Origin: Hathewaya massiliensis
Lineage (GTDB): Bacteria; Bacillota; Clostridia; Clostridiales; Clostridiaceae
Assembly: GCF_902143515.1 (NCBI RefSeq)
Contig: NZ_CABFVD010000004.1
Span: forward strand, 62,001-126,000
Direction of reading: 5' to 3'
DNA: 64,000 nucleotides
Of the stretch, positions 56,063-64,000 are shown piece by piece (position 1 is the stretch's first letter; each line of letters opens with the position of its first letter). Made by a program: the position numbers and the translations under genes. The notes under the pieces were generated by a model. The model had not been told where the DNA came from, did no database searches, and saw nothing but the letters and a program-made list of their open reading frames with translations.

Positions 56063-57769
56063 TTAAATATTTGATCTTTTATTAATATTATATGGAATTT
56101 TAATAATAAACTTACTTCCTACTGCTAGGGTACTTTCAACTTCAATATTACCATTAAATAATACTAATATATGTTTTACAATAGCAAGTCCAAGTCCAGT
56201 ACCACCATTAGCTCTAGATCTAGCTTTATCAACTCTATAAAATCTTTCAAACAATCTAGGTATCTCCTCTTTTGAAATACCTACCCCATTATCTTCAATG
56301 CTCACTGAAAAATAATCCTCATAAGACTTAGGTATAATCTTTACATAACCGCCAGGCTCTGTATACTTTACAGCATTATCTACAAGGTTAATTAACATTT
56401 GTTTAAATTTATCTGCATCTCCCAATAGCTGGCCTATTTCATTATTCTTAAGTTCTAGCTCAATTTCTTTTTTATCTGCTGTGGATTTAATTAAGATATA
56501 CACGTCACCTAAAATTTTATTTACGTCTATAAGTTGCTCTTTCACTTCTTTTTGCTGTTCAATATGGGAAAGGGTTAATATATCGTTTATTAACCTTGTA
56601 AGTCTCTCAGCCTCGCTATTAATAATATCTAAAAATTTATTTCTAAGTTCTGTATCATCTACTTCTCTTAAGGTTTCTGCAAATCCTTTTATAGATGTTA
56701 ACGGAGTTTTAAGTTCATGAGATACATTTGCTACAAATTGTGATCTTATATTTTCCAGATTTTTAATATCCGTTATATCCTGCACTACTGCCACGGTGCC
56801 TATATGTTCATTTCTATTAATTATATCCGTAGTTTTAATTCTCAAATCTCTTTCCTCAGGAAACATAATTTTAATTTCCCTATACTCCTTATCATTATTT
56901 GTCAAAAGATTTTCTAGTTCAAAGTTTCTTATATTATCAAGTAAATTTTCTCCTATAACATTTCTCTTTATACCAAAGATTCTTTCTGCATAAGGATTTA
57001 CCATAATAACTTTAAAGCTTCTATCTACAGCGATAATTCCACTATCCATACACTTTAATATAGCTTCTAATCTATTTTGTTTATCTAAAACTTCTTTAAT
57101 GGTATCTTCAAGTTTTTCAGCCATAAAATTAAAGTTTTCTCCCAGTTTTCCAAGTTCATCTTTAGTGGTTATATTTACTCTCCTACTTAATTCACCTTTT
57201 GCAATTTTAGAAGTAGCTTGATCTAAATCTTTAATAGGTTTAACTATAATGTAAGTAAGCTTTATACAAAGCCATATAGATAAAATAATTATTAATACGA
57301 TTACGACTATATAATAATCCATAAACTTACCATTAATAACTTTTAGGTTATCCATATAAATAGAGCTTCTTATTATATTCCCATTTTCAAGTTTAGTTGC
57401 TAAATAGATCATATTTTTTTTAGCTGATTCACTATATCTTATACTTACACCCTCACCCTTCTCCTTTGCAGCTTTAAATTCTTCTCTGTTTGAGTGATTC
57501 TGAAGCTCAGATTTGTTTAATTGATTATCAAAAATAACATTTCCATAAGAATCCATGTAAGTTATTCTTATTTCTTTTGAGTTGAATTCATATTGGTTTA
57601 TCTTTTTATTGTTTTTTATAATATTTTGCGCAAATTTATTATTAGACCTTAGATACCCTTTTATGATTTCCTGTTCTTTATAATCAAATATTTTTGTAAG
57701 TAATAAAGACATGGTAATCACTATAAATATAATGGAAAAAGAAAAATACATCATAAGTTTTTTTCTCAT
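56063..57769 (-). CDS. phoR: Phosphate-sensing histidine kinase PhoR
   Basis: A 568-aa membrane histidine kinase. Membrane helices lie at about residues 8-26 and 151-173 flanking an extracellular sensor. Then come a HAMP domain (IVKPIKDLDQATSKIAKGEL), a PAS domain (about 235-340), HisKA with FVANVSHELKTPLTSIKGF (phospho-His at about 356) and a HATPase with LINLVDNAVKYTEPGG, DNGVGISKEE and GTGLGLAIVKHI. Two nt after phoP. Phosphate specificity is inferred from the adjacent pst operon and phoU; the domain layout matches PhoR. Confidence 0.93.
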   Translation of the reverse strand: MRKKLMMYFSFSIIFIVITMSLLLTKIFDYKEQEIIKGYLRSNNKFAQNIIKNNKKINQYEFNSKEIRITYMDSYGNVIFDNQLNKSELQNHSNREEFKAAKEKGEGVSIRYSESAKKNMIYLATKLENGNIIRSSIYMDNLKVINGKFMDYYIVVIVLIIILSIWLCIKLTYIIVKPIKDLDQATSKIAKGELSRRVNITTKDELGKLGENFNFMAEKLEDTIKEVLDKQNRLEAILKCMDSGIIAVDRSFKVIMVNPYAERIFGIKRNVIGENLLDNIRNFELENLLTNNDKEYREIKIMFPEERDLRIKTTDIINRNEHIGTVAVVQDITDIKNLENIRSQFVANVSHELKTPLTSIKGFAETLREVDDTELRNKFLDIINSEAERLTRLINDILTLSHIEQQKEVKEQLIDVNKILGDVYILIKSTADKKEIELELKNNEIGQLLGDADKFKQMLINLVDNAVKYTEPGGYVKIIPKSYEDYFSVSIEDNGVGISKEEIPRLFERFYRVDKARSRANGGTGLGLAIVKHILVLFNGNIEVESTLAVGSKFIIKIPYNINKRSNI

Positions 57770-57771
57770 AA

Positions 57772-58467
57772 TTACTCTCCTGTACTAAATCTATACCCTA
57801 TACCCCTTACTGTTTGAATAAATTTAGGATTTTTATCATCATCCTCTAACTTCTTTCTAAGATGTCTAATATGCACATCCACAGTCCTAGTTTCTCCTAT
57901 ATATTCATATCCCCATATTTTGTCTAATAGAAATTCTCTAGTCATTACTCTACCTTTGTTTTTTACTAGTATTTCAAGTAATTCAAATTCTTTTAAGGTT
58001 AAATCAACTTTTTTATCCTCTTTTAATACTTCATGCTTTTCAAAATTAATAGATATATTCCCGAACTTACACGCTTTTTCTTCATACTGCATAGCTGTTC
58101 TCCTAAGAACAGCCTTAACCCTAGCTAATAGCTCTCTAATAGAAAAAGGCTTTGTAATATAATCATCTGCTCCAAGTTCAAGACCTAATATTTTATCAAA
58201 CTCTTCACTTTTTGCTGTTATCATTATAATTGGTGTCTTAGATAATGTGGACTCCTTTCTTATCTCCTTACAAACATCATATCCATCCATACCTGGAAGC
58301 ATAAGATCTAAAAGAATTAAATCTGGAAGCTCTTCTTTAGCCAGCTTAATAGCATCAAATCCATTTCCTGCACATATAGCTCTATAGCCGTTTTTTTCTA
58401 TGTTAAACTTAATAAGTTCTTGTATATGTTCCTCATCATCTACAATAAGTATTTTAGGCTCTTTCAT
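57772..58467 (-). CDS. phoP: Response regulator PhoP (OmpR family)
   Basis: PhoP (231 aa), the DNA-binding partner of PhoR. The receiver domain has VDDEEHIQELIKFN, phospho-Asp in LILLDLMLPGMDGYDV (about residue 53), MITAKSEE and the Lys of YITKPFSIREL. The C-terminal winged helix reads LTLKEFELLEILVKNKGRVM and VDVHIRHLRKKL, ending VRGIGYRF. Expected to control the pst operon at low phosphate. 36 nt after pgeF. Confidence 0.95.
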   Translation of the reverse strand: MKEPKILIVDDEEHIQELIKFNIEKNGYRAICAGNGFDAIKLAKEELPDLILLDLMLPGMDGYDVCKEIRKESTLSKTPIIMITAKSEEFDKILGLELGADDYITKPFSIRELLARVKAVLRRTAMQYEEKACKFGNISINFEKHEVLKEDKKVDLTLKEFELLEILVKNKGRVMTREFLLDKIWGYEYIGETRTVDVHIRHLRKKLEDDDKNPKFIQTVRGIGYRFSTGE

Positions 58468-58503
58468 AATAACACTCTCCTAAGATTATAATAAATAAAA
58501 AAT

Positions 58504-59211
58504 CTATTCTTTATATATAAAAGAAAACATTCTTCCATATGATTTATTTTGCTTTCTATATGAATGTAATTTTACCCTTTCATCACAATAGGTACAATAA
58601 TCCACAGTAATTATATTTTCTCTTAGTATATTAGCTTCTTTTAAACAAGTAATTATATATTTTTCTAAATTTAAGTTCCTACCACAAAGCATTTCTTCAG
58701 AAAATTCTTTAGTATGTTTAAATTGCTCTATGACTTCCTCTCCAATTTCAAAACAACAGTTCCTATTATGTGGACCTATATATACCAAAATATCTTCTGG
58801 ATTACAACTATATTTTTCTATCATATTCTCCAGGGTTTTTCTTGCAATGTTTTTAAGTGTGCTTCTCCATCCACTGTGTACCGCTGCCAAAACTTTTTTA
58901 CTCTTATCTAAAAATAATATAGGCACACAATCAGCTGTAAAAACCCCAATAGCCACATTACTTTTATCTGTAATTAGAGCATCCCCCTCTTCTATTTCCC
59001 CTGTATAATTTAAAACTTTATCGCTATGAATTTGACTTAAATAACCCACATTTCTCACATGAAACCACTCTTTTAGCTTTTGAATATTTCTTAATCCTTC
59101 ATTAGAATTTTTATTAAAGTCAAGTCCCCCCTCAGCTGTAGAAAATATAATATTTATATTTTCATAGTTGAATTTTATAAATTTAAATTCATCCATATTT
59201 AACTCCTGCAT
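58504..59211 (-). CDS. pgeF: PgeF/YfiH family protein (LACC1-like)
   Basis: A 235-aa member of the YfiH/LACC1 family. Members are purine nucleoside phosphorylase/adenosine deaminase-like enzymes, also implicated as editing enzymes that remove misincorporated serine in peptidoglycan. Conserved points are VGYLSQIHSDKV, VFTADCVPILFLD, VAAVHSGWRSTLKNIA (metal His) and IGPHNRNCCFEIGEEV, with a C-terminal YCDERVKLHSYRK. Two starts are possible: the ATG at 59211 (AGAGGTG) and 59196 (CAGGAG). It heads the phoP-phoR unit. Confidence 0.9.
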   Translation of the reverse strand: MQELNMDEFKFIKFNYENINIIFSTAEGGLDFNKNSNEGLRNIQKLKEWFHVRNVGYLSQIHSDKVLNYTGEIEEGDALITDKSNVAIGVFTADCVPILFLDKSKKVLAAVHSGWRSTLKNIARKTLENMIEKYSCNPEDILVYIGPHNRNCCFEIGEEVIEQFKHTKEFSEEMLCGRNLNLEKYIITCLKEANILRENIITVDYCTYCDERVKLHSYRKQNKSYGRMFSFIYKE

Positions 59212-59236
59212 AATACACCTCTTGAATTAGTTATTA

Positions 59237-59308
59237 ATTATATTTTAGCATTTATTTTTTATTAAAAATCATAAAAAATAAATTTAACCTAAGTTTAACT
59301 AATTTAAC
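59237..59308 (-). promoter_or_regulatory. Candidate pgeF-phoPR promoter with PhoP-like direct repeats
   Basis: TTTAAC occurs three times on the plus strand at 59283, 59294 and 59303 (spacing 11 and 9), which is GTTAAA on the gene strand. Downstream lies TTAATA (-35-like, 59260-59265), 17 bp and TATAAT (59237-59242). The near-helical repeat spacing resembles Pho boxes, which would make phoPR autoregulated. The orientation is opposite to that usual for activated Bacillus genes, so this is tentative. Confidence 0.4.
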
Positions 59309-59334
59309 TTATACACAACATTCATATAGAAAAA

Positions 59335-59348
59335 AGCCCAAAAGGGCT
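59335..59348 (-). terminator. Terminator after nrdR
   Basis: AGCCC-AAAA-GGGCT directly past the nrdR stop, with TTTTTTCTAT after it on the minus strand. Confidence 0.88.
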
Positions 59349-59349
59349 C

Positions 59350-59814
59350 TTATCTTTCATGTTTTTTTTCAATAAGATTTTTTATTTCTTCCATAAAAGT
59401 ATTTATATCTTTAAATTGCCTATACACAGAGGCAAACCTTACATAGCAAATCTCATCTACTTCCTTTAAAATATCCATTATTATCTCACCTATGTATTCT
59501 GATCTCACCTCTGTTACCATATCATTACAAAGCCTCTTTTCCACCTCATCAGCTATGTCTTCAATTTGACTTCTTGATATGGGTCGTTTTTCACAAGCTT
59601 TAATTAATCCGTTTATTATTTTATTTCTATCAAAATACTCTCTGCTGGAATTTTTTTTCACCACTAATATAGGTATGTTTTCTAACTTTTCATAAGTAGT
59701 ATATCTTTTTTTGCATTTAAGACACTCTCTTCTTCTCCTTATAGCTGAATTATCATCTGTTGACCTTGAATCTACTACTTTACTTTCATCATAATTGCAG
59801 TATGGACATTTCAT
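59350..59814 (-). CDS. nrdR: Transcriptional repressor NrdR
   Basis: NrdR (154 aa) represses ribonucleotide reductase genes in response to ATP/dATP. The N-terminal zinc ribbon is CPYCNYDESKVVDSRSTDD with CLKCKKRYTTYEKLE. The following ATP-cone domain contains VVKKNSSREYFDRNKIINGL and ends VRFASVYRQFKDINTFMEEI. Size and motifs are standard. The gene is alone between ymxH and the terminator. Confidence 0.97.
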   Translation of the reverse strand: MKCPYCNYDESKVVDSRSTDDNSAIRRRRECLKCKKRYTTYEKLENIPILVVKKNSSREYFDRNKIINGLIKACEKRPISRSQIEDIADEVEKRLCNDMVTEVRSEYIGEIIMDILKEVDEICYVRFASVYRQFKDINTFMEEIKNLIEKKHER

Positions 59815-59903
59815 ATTTACATCTTCCTTTAATATAAATTATCAATTATATATTATCATCTTTATATATTTTTTTCTACATATAATAAATATTATATTAA
59901 ATC

Positions 59904-60161
59904 TTATTTTACATCCTTAACTAATATAACATCTATGCCTATCTTCCATATGTTCTCCCAAGGAATTTCTACAGAACCTTCTCTTCCGAACAAGGACATC
60001 TTCTCTTCTGGTATAATCAAAGAAATAATTTTATAGTTATCACAATCCACTACCAAGTCTTTAATAAAACCTAGCTTTTTACCAGATTCTACATCTATAA
60101 CTTCCATGGTCCTAATATTATTTACTGAAAATAACTCTTGAACTTCATTTACACTCTCCAT
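59904..60161 (-). CDS. ymxH: YlmC/YmxH family sporulation protein (PRC-barrel)
   Basis: An 85-aa PRC-barrel protein of the YlmC/YmxH family. It shows IRTMEVIDVESGKKLGFIKD (about residues 16-35), DLVVDCDNYKIISLIIP and IPWENIWKIGIDVILV. It is regularly encoded after sigG in clostridia, and family members are expressed in sporulation. The exact role is unknown. AGGAGGG lies before the ATG. 106 bp from sigG across a terminator. Confidence 0.87.
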   Translation of the reverse strand: MESVNEVQELFSVNNIRTMEVIDVESGKKLGFIKDLVVDCDNYKIISLIIPEEKMSLFGREGSVEIPWENIWKIGIDVILVKDVK

Positions 60162-60251
60162 TTTATCCCTCCTTACAACTTACTATATAATATTTATTAT
60201 AAAATTATATAATTATGTTAAAATTATGTTATTTTCATTATTTTTAAAAAA

Positions 60252-60269
60252 AAGGCCTAGATAGGCCTT
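60252..60269 (-). terminator. Terminator overlapping the sigG stop
   Basis: AAGGCCT/AGGCCTT with a short loop, immediately followed on the minus strand by TTTTTTTTAAAAA. Its first bases form part of the sigG stop codon. Confidence 0.88.
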
Positions 60270-61041
60270 ATACAAATTTTCTCATATGCTTTAGTGCGGA
60301 TTTTTCTAATCGAGATACTTGTGCCTGTGAAATTCCTATTTCATCGGCTACCTCCATTTGAGTTTTCCCATTAAAAAATCTTAAATTCAAAATTAGCTTT
60401 TCTCTATTATTCAATTTTTTCATTGCCTCATTTATGCAAATATTTTCTATCCAATTTTCATCTAAACTTTTACTATCGCTTATTTGATCCATAACATATA
60501 TAGCATCTCCTCCATCATGATATATGGGTTCAAATAATGATACAGGATCCTGGATAGCATCTAATGCAAAAACCACTTCTTCTCTATCAATTTCAAGTTC
60601 CTTTGCTATTTCAGTTATTGTAGGTTCTTTATTAAAGTCTTTTAAATATCTATCTCTAACTTGTAAAGCTTTATAGGCTATATCTCTAAGGGAACGACTT
60701 ACTCTTATGGAATTATTATCTCTTAAGTACCTTCTTATTTCTCCTATTATCATTGGAACAGCATAAGTAGAAAATTTTACATTTTGACTTAAATCAAAAT
60801 TATCAATTGACTTAATAAGACCAATACAGCCTACTTGAAATAAATCATCAGCATTTTCACCCCTGTTATTAAATCTTTGTATTACACTTAAAACTAATCT
60901 TAAATTTCCTTTAATAAATTTTTCCCTAGATTCTAAATCCCCTTTTTTTAGTTTTAAAAGTAAGTCTTTCATCTCTTTTTCTTTCAATACAGGAAGTTTT
61001 GCTGTGTTAACTCCGCAAATCTCAACTTTGTTAATTTTCAT
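60268..61041 (-). CDS. sigG: RNA polymerase sporulation sigma factor SigG
   Basis: SigG (257 aa) drives late forespore gene expression. The N-terminal MKINKVEICGVNTAKLPVL is specific to SigG. Region 2 reads RENADDLFQVGCIGLIKSID-like (actual NADDLFQVGCIGLIKSIDNF), then FSTYAVPMIIGEIRRYLRD and region 4 MEVADEIGISQAQVSRLEKS. I start at MKINKV; a frame extension of four codons begins too close to AAGGG to be used, though this start has only a distant ribosome site. It is preceded by a SigF/SigG-like promoter (61076-61106) between it and sigE. Confidence 0.96.
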   Translation of the reverse strand: MKINKVEICGVNTAKLPVLKEKEMKDLLLKLKKGDLESREKFIKGNLRLVLSVIQRFNNRGENADDLFQVGCIGLIKSIDNFDLSQNVKFSTYAVPMIIGEIRRYLRDNNSIRVSRSLRDIAYKALQVRDRYLKDFNKEPTITEIAKELEIDREEVVFALDAIQDPVSLFEPIYHDGGDAIYVMDQISDSKSLDENWIENICINEAMKKLNNREKLILNLRFFNGKTQMEVADEIGISQAQVSRLEKSALKHMRKFV

Positions 61042-61075
61042 AAGGTCATCCATCCCTTCAGTATAGTTGCATTAG

Positions 61076-61106
61076 AATTTTCCCCTTATGAAATAAATTT
61101 TATACG
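61076..61106 (-). promoter_or_regulatory. SigF/SigG-type promoter in front of sigG
   Basis: On the minus strand CGTATA (61101-61106), a 15-bp spacer and GGGGAAAATT (61076-61085). The -10 fits the forespore pattern GGNNANAMTW at every position; the -35 matches the GHATA core. It lies 35 bp before the sigG start. Confidence 0.65.
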
Positions 61107-61116
61107 TAAGACAACC

Positions 61117-61824
61117 TTATAACATTTTATTAATTTCTCTTTTTAGTCTTTTTATTATTCTTTTTTCCAATCTTGATATATAAGATTGAGAAATTCCAAG
61201 CATATCTGCAACCTCTTTTTGAGTTTTTTCCTTTTGTCCGTTTAATCCAAATCGAAGTATTACTATTTCCTTTTCTCTTTCATTTAATTTTTTCATTGCA
61301 ATAAATAATAATTGTTTATCTACCTCATCTTCTATCATATTATATACCATGTCATTTTCAGTACCTAATATATCTGATAGTAGTAATTCATTGCCATCCC
61401 AATCAATATTTAAAGGTTCATAAAAAGAAATTTCTGATTTTATCTTGTTGTTTCTTCTAAGATACATTAAAATTTCATTTTCTATACACCTAGAGGCATA
61501 AGTTGCAAGTTTTATCATTTTACTAGGATCAAAGGTATTTACAGCTTTAATTAGCCCTATGGTACCAACAGAAATCAAATCCTCAATATTTACTCCCGTA
61601 TTTTCAAACTTTCTAGCAATGTACACAACTAATCTTAGATTTCTTTCTATTAAAATTGATTTTGTCTTTTCATCACCCTCTGATATCTTATTAAGTAGTT
61701 CTTCTTCTTCTCCTTTTGTTAAGGGTGGTGGAAGAGCATCATTACCTCCTATGTAAAACACTCTTTTATAAAATATATTTAACTTTGAAATAACTTTATT
61801 TAAAAAAGATTTTAGTCTAATCAT
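61117..61824 (-). CDS. sigE: RNA polymerase sporulation sigma factor SigE (pro-form)
   Basis: SigE (235 aa) is the early mother-cell sigma factor, made as an inactive precursor. The basic amphipathic pro-sequence is about residues 1-27 ([20 protein letters not shown]), then [20 protein letters not shown]. Region 2 contains [20 protein letters not shown] and [20 protein letters not shown]. Region 4 contains [20 protein letters not shown]. It begins 15 nt after spoIIGA, whose protein cleaves the pro-sequence. Confidence 0.98.
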   Translation of the reverse strand: MIRLKSFLNKVISKLNIFYKRVFYIGGNDALPPPLTKGEEEELLNKISEGDEKTKSILIERNLRLVVYIARKFENTGVNIEDLISVGTIGLIKAVNTFDPSKMIKLATYASRCIENEILMYLRRNNKIKSEISFYEPLNIDWDGNELLLSDILGTENDMVYNMIEDEVDKQLLFIAMKKLNEREKEIVILRFGLNGQKEKTQKEVADMLGISQSYISRLEKRIIKRLKREINKML

Positions 61825-61839
61825 TTTGTACCTCCATCT

Positions 61840-62640
61840 CTATAAAATTCCTCTTGAAAGTAATGCATTATATTCCCCTGTTTCACTTAAACTTGTATTG
61901 CAAAATGCGATTATTCCATTCTTAAATTCACTAATTTCATTTTTATCTAATAGCCTTAAACTATCAGCTTTCACACCCTTAAGGTTTCCATTACTACCAT
62001 TTACAACTTTATATGGTATTAAAAACTCATGTCCCTTTGGTATTTCAAAGTTACAAAATATATCTTCTTCTACTATAATTACTGGTAAATTAGTAACTGG
62101 TTCTCTTAGTTCATTGCCAGTATCTAAAAAAGCTTTGATTATTTTGCAATCTCCCCCTAAATTAATTTCTATATCATAAATCAATTTATTAACCAAAATT
62201 TTATCTTTTATAAAAGTAAAAAGCCTGTCCATACACATTGCACTTATAAAAATGCCTAAAATAAGTTTTTTATAGGTAAAGTTTACTATGTATGAATTTC
62301 TGGGCATTATACCACTTTCATTAAATTTTATAAATATACATAATCCACCTAAAGCTATGGTATAAAAAGTTAGTACAGATACCCCTTTCAAAATAGTTTT
62401 TAAATTTTTCCCTACAGATATAAAAACCATTAACATAGCAATTGATATTTTTAGTATGAATTGAAAATAAATATTTAATGACAAAAATAACATTGCAATA
62501 GGTGCAAGACTACCTATAAATGCCGCTAGTAAATTTAATCCTACCCTATGTTTAATATTTAAAGTTTTACATGTAATGTATATTAGAAAATAATTAATTA
62601 TAAGGTTCTCTAATATGAGTACATCAAGATATATTTCCAT
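61840..62640 (-). CDS. spoIIGA: Pro-SigE processing peptidase SpoIIGA
   Basis: SpoIIGA (266 aa) is the membrane aspartic protease that activates pro-SigE after septation. Five hydrophobic segments occupy about residues 1-155 (MEIYLDVLILENLIINYFLI first). The soluble part has the active-site AFLDTGNELREP (Asp at about 170), then VNGSNGNLKGVKAD and a SLSETGEYNALLSRGIL end. Start at the ATG of MEIYLD, 6 nt after GGGGGG. First gene of the spoIIG operon, with a Spo0A-type promoter upstream. Confidence 0.95.
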   Translation of the reverse strand: MEIYLDVLILENLIINYFLIYITCKTLNIKHRVGLNLLAAFIGSLAPIAMLFLSLNIYFQFILKISIAMLMVFISVGKNLKTILKGVSVLTFYTIALGGLCIFIKFNESGIMPRNSYIVNFTYKKLILGIFISAMCMDRLFTFIKDKILVNKLIYDIEINLGGDCKIIKAFLDTGNELREPVTNLPVIIVEEDIFCNFEIPKGHEFLIPYKVVNGSNGNLKGVKADSLRLLDKNEISEFKNGIIAFCNTSLSETGEYNALLSRGIL

Positions 62641-62660
62641 ATACATCCCCCCTTACAATT

Positions 62661-62693
62661 ATTATACACTTAGTTTATTCAAAATTTTGTCAA
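62661..62693 (-). promoter_or_regulatory. Long-spacer spoIIG promoter (Spo0A-type)
   Basis: A consensus -35 TTGACA (62688-62693) and a consensus -10 TATAAT (62661-62666) are 21 bp apart. The B. subtilis spoIIG promoter also has a spacer of about 22 bp and needs Spo0A to be used by SigA. Loose 0A-box-like sequences (GTTGACA, TTTTGAA, each 5 of 7) overlap the -35. About 20 bp lie between the -10 and the spoIIGA start. Confidence 0.7.
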
Positions 62694-62778
62694 CTTTTAT
62701 CTTTAAGCTAAAATTTTAAATGTTTATATTTCCCAAAATAATCACAATATACTCCATATTTTTAAAAGCATATAAAAA

Positions 62779-62810
62779 AAAAGACTTACCACTTTTGTGA
62801 TAAGTCTTTT
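62779..62810 (-). terminator. Terminator after ftsZ
   Basis: AAAAGACTTA/TAAGTCTTTT stem with an inner partial helix, 5 bp past the ftsZ stop, followed by a T-rich run on the minus strand. Confidence 0.88.
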
Positions 62811-62815
62811 ATAAA

Positions 62816-63913
62816 CTATTTACTTTGTCTTCTTAAAAACGCTGGTATTTCTAGCTCTTCTTCATCATAAGGATCTTTTGTAAATGCAACTGTTTCTTCT
62901 TCAACTTCCTTAGAGTTTGAAGGAGCTTTGCTTTCATTTTTTGTAGCATTGTTACTTTCAGCTTTTTCTTTGTCGAAACCAGTTGCAATAACAGTTATCT
63001 TTATTTCATCGTTTAAGCTTTCATCTATAACTGCTCCAAAAATTATATTTGCATCTGGATCTGCAGCTTCTCTTACAATTTCACAGGCTTCATCCATTTC
63101 TAATAATCCTAGATCTGCTCCACCAGTAACATTTAATAAAACCCCTGTTGCCCCAACAATAGAAGTTTCTATAAGTGGACTAGATATAGCTTGTTTAGCT
63201 GCTTCTGAAGCTCTATTCTCCCCAGTAGCTCGTCCAACACCCATATGTGCAAGTCCCTTATCTAACATAATTGTTCTAACGTCTGCAAAATCCAAGTTAA
63301 CAAGTCCTGGAATTGTAATTAAATCCGCAATACCTTGAACCCCTTGTCTTAATACATCATCTGCAAGTTTAAAAGCTTCCATAAGTGATGTTTTTTTATC
63401 TACCATAGAAAGTAATCTTTCATTAGGAATAGTAACAAGAGTATCTACTTTGTCCTTTAACTCTTTTATACCCATCTCAGCTTGTAACATTCTTTTTCTT
63501 CCCTCAAATGGGAATGGTTTAGTAACAACTCCTACTGTTAGAATGTTCATTGACTTAGCAATTTCTGCAACTACTGGCGCAGCACCAGTACCAGTTCCAC
63601 CACCCATACCAGCTGTTATAAAAACCATATCTGCACCTTTTATGCATTCTGCTATTTCATCTTTACTTTCTTCAGCAGCTTTTCTTCCTATTTCAGGATT
63701 AGCTCCTGCACCAAGCCCTTTAGTTAGTTTATCTCCAATTTGAATTTTTTGTGATGCTTGAGATAATATTAAGGCCTGTTTATCTGTGTTTATACCAATA
63801 AACTCTACATTCTTTAAACCCTCTTTAATCATTCTATTAACAGCATTGTTTCCGCCGCCACCAGAACCAATTACTTTTATCTGAGTAAGATCTTGCATAT
63901 CAATATCTATCAC
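62816..63913 (-). CDS. ftsZ: Cell division protein FtsZ
   Basis: FtsZ (365 aa), the tubulin-like GTPase that forms the division ring. Visible are [16 protein letters not shown] (about 14-29), the GTP-binding [17 protein letters not shown] (about 105-121), a PNERLLSM stretch and [10 protein letters not shown]. The C-terminal conserved peptide [14 protein letters not shown] binds FtsA and SepF. The start is GTG, 7 nt after GGAGG. It follows ftsA by 17 nt. Confidence 0.98.
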   Translation of the reverse strand: MIDIDMQDLTQIKVIGSGGGGNNAVNRMIKEGLKNVEFIGINTDKQALILSQASQKIQIGDKLTKGLGAGANPEIGRKAAEESKDEIAECIKGADMVFITAGMGGGTGTGAAPVVAEIAKSMNILTVGVVTKPFPFEGRKRMLQAEMGIKELKDKVDTLVTIPNERLLSMVDKKTSLMEAFKLADDVLRQGVQGIADLITIPGLVNLDFADVRTIMLDKGLAHMGVGRATGENRASEAAKQAISSPLIETSIVGATGVLLNVTGGADLGLLEMDEACEIVREAADPDANIIFGAVIDESLNDEIKITVIATGFDKEKAESNNATKNESKAPSNSKEVEEETVAFTKDPYDEEELEIPAFLRRQSK

Positions 63914-63930
63914 ATTACTACCTCCTTAAT

Positions 63931-64000
63931 TTAGAAAAAATCAGCAAAAAACTCTTTTATCTTACTGAAAAAACCAGGGGATTTTTCCTTTAGTTCTTCA
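63931..64000 (-). CDS. ftsA: Cell division protein FtsA, partial (C-terminal end)
   Basis: The last 22 codons of a minus-strand gene running off the right edge. It ends KSPGFFSKIKEFFADFF then stop, an amphipathic membrane-targeting helix typical of the FtsA C-terminus. Identified mainly by this tail and its position directly ahead of ftsZ (17 nt between). FtsA tethers the FtsZ ring to the membrane. Too short for any other domain to be seen. Confidence 0.75.
   Translation of the reverse strand, partial: EELKEKSPGFFSKIKEFFADFF

Noticed and set aside
1-64000. CRISPR arrays, tRNA or rRNA genes, prophage
   Set aside because: No regular repeat-spacer pattern, no tRNA cloverleaf with a GTTCGAAT-type arm, no rRNA segment and no phage structural genes were seen on either strand.

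Overview
The window is a stretch of AT-rich chromosome from an endospore-forming Clostridium (sensu stricto type). The evidence is the set of sporulation genes (ylbJ, spoVM, spoIVA, sigG, sigE, spoIIGA, ymxH), the low-GC Firmicute housekeeping gene order, strong GGAGG-type ribosome binding sites and frequent TTG/GTG starts. I do not assign a species. Nearly every gene reads on the minus strand. The exceptions are tmcAL, ylbJ, rpmB and one transposase.

Layout by coordinate, remembering that transcription mostly runs from high to low. 1-9.4 kb: the protein-targeting and ribosome-maturation cluster smc-ftsY-[IS]-ylxM-ffh-rpsP-khpA-rimM-trmD, with a complete IS4-like element between ftsY and ylxM. 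9.5-16.1 kb: a radical SAM gene, rnc, acpP, plsX, rpmF, yceD, ackA and pta. 16.3-24.9 kb: tmcAL and ylbJ (plus strand), then coaD, rsmD, recG, fakA/yloV, yloU and rpmB. 24.9-36.6 kb: spoVM and a long tightly packed run ending at thiN, namely priA-def-fmt-Zn peptidase-rsmB-rlmN-stp-prkC-rsgA-rpe-thiN. 36.6-41.3 kb: an IS701-like element inserted at the very 3' end of coaBC, then coaBC-rpoZ-gmk-remA-yicC. 41.5-44.8 kb: a purine permease behind a guanine-class purine riboswitch, an asparaginase and two unrecognised small genes. 44.9-50.2 kb: spoIVA, gpsA, der and a DUF512 radical SAM protein. 50.3-59.2 kb: a complete phosphate system (pgeF-phoP-phoR, then pstS-pstC-pstA-pstB-phoU and a second phosphate-binding-like lipoprotein). 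59.3-64 kb: nrdR, ymxH, sigG, sigE, spoIIGA, ftsZ and the end of ftsA.

Most of this is conserved core genome. The parts that stand out are non-coding or small: a structured RNA candidate ending in a terminator behind the second phosphate-binding protein (50336-50480); a long inverted repeat that covers the ribosome site and start codon of the IS701-like transposase; that element supplying the last codons and stop of coaBC; covarying GATA-loop hairpins near both ends of the IS4-like element; a 41-bp near-perfect palindrome inside thiN; a TTGACA-21-TATAAT promoter in front of spoIIGA resembling the long-spacer spoIIG promoter; a SigF/SigG-type promoter in front of sigG; and short genes (32-aa DUF4044-like, 23-aa SpoVM, 54-aa helix-turn-helix-like). 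I found no tRNA or rRNA genes, CRISPR array or prophage. The window does not show an obvious new multi-gene system.
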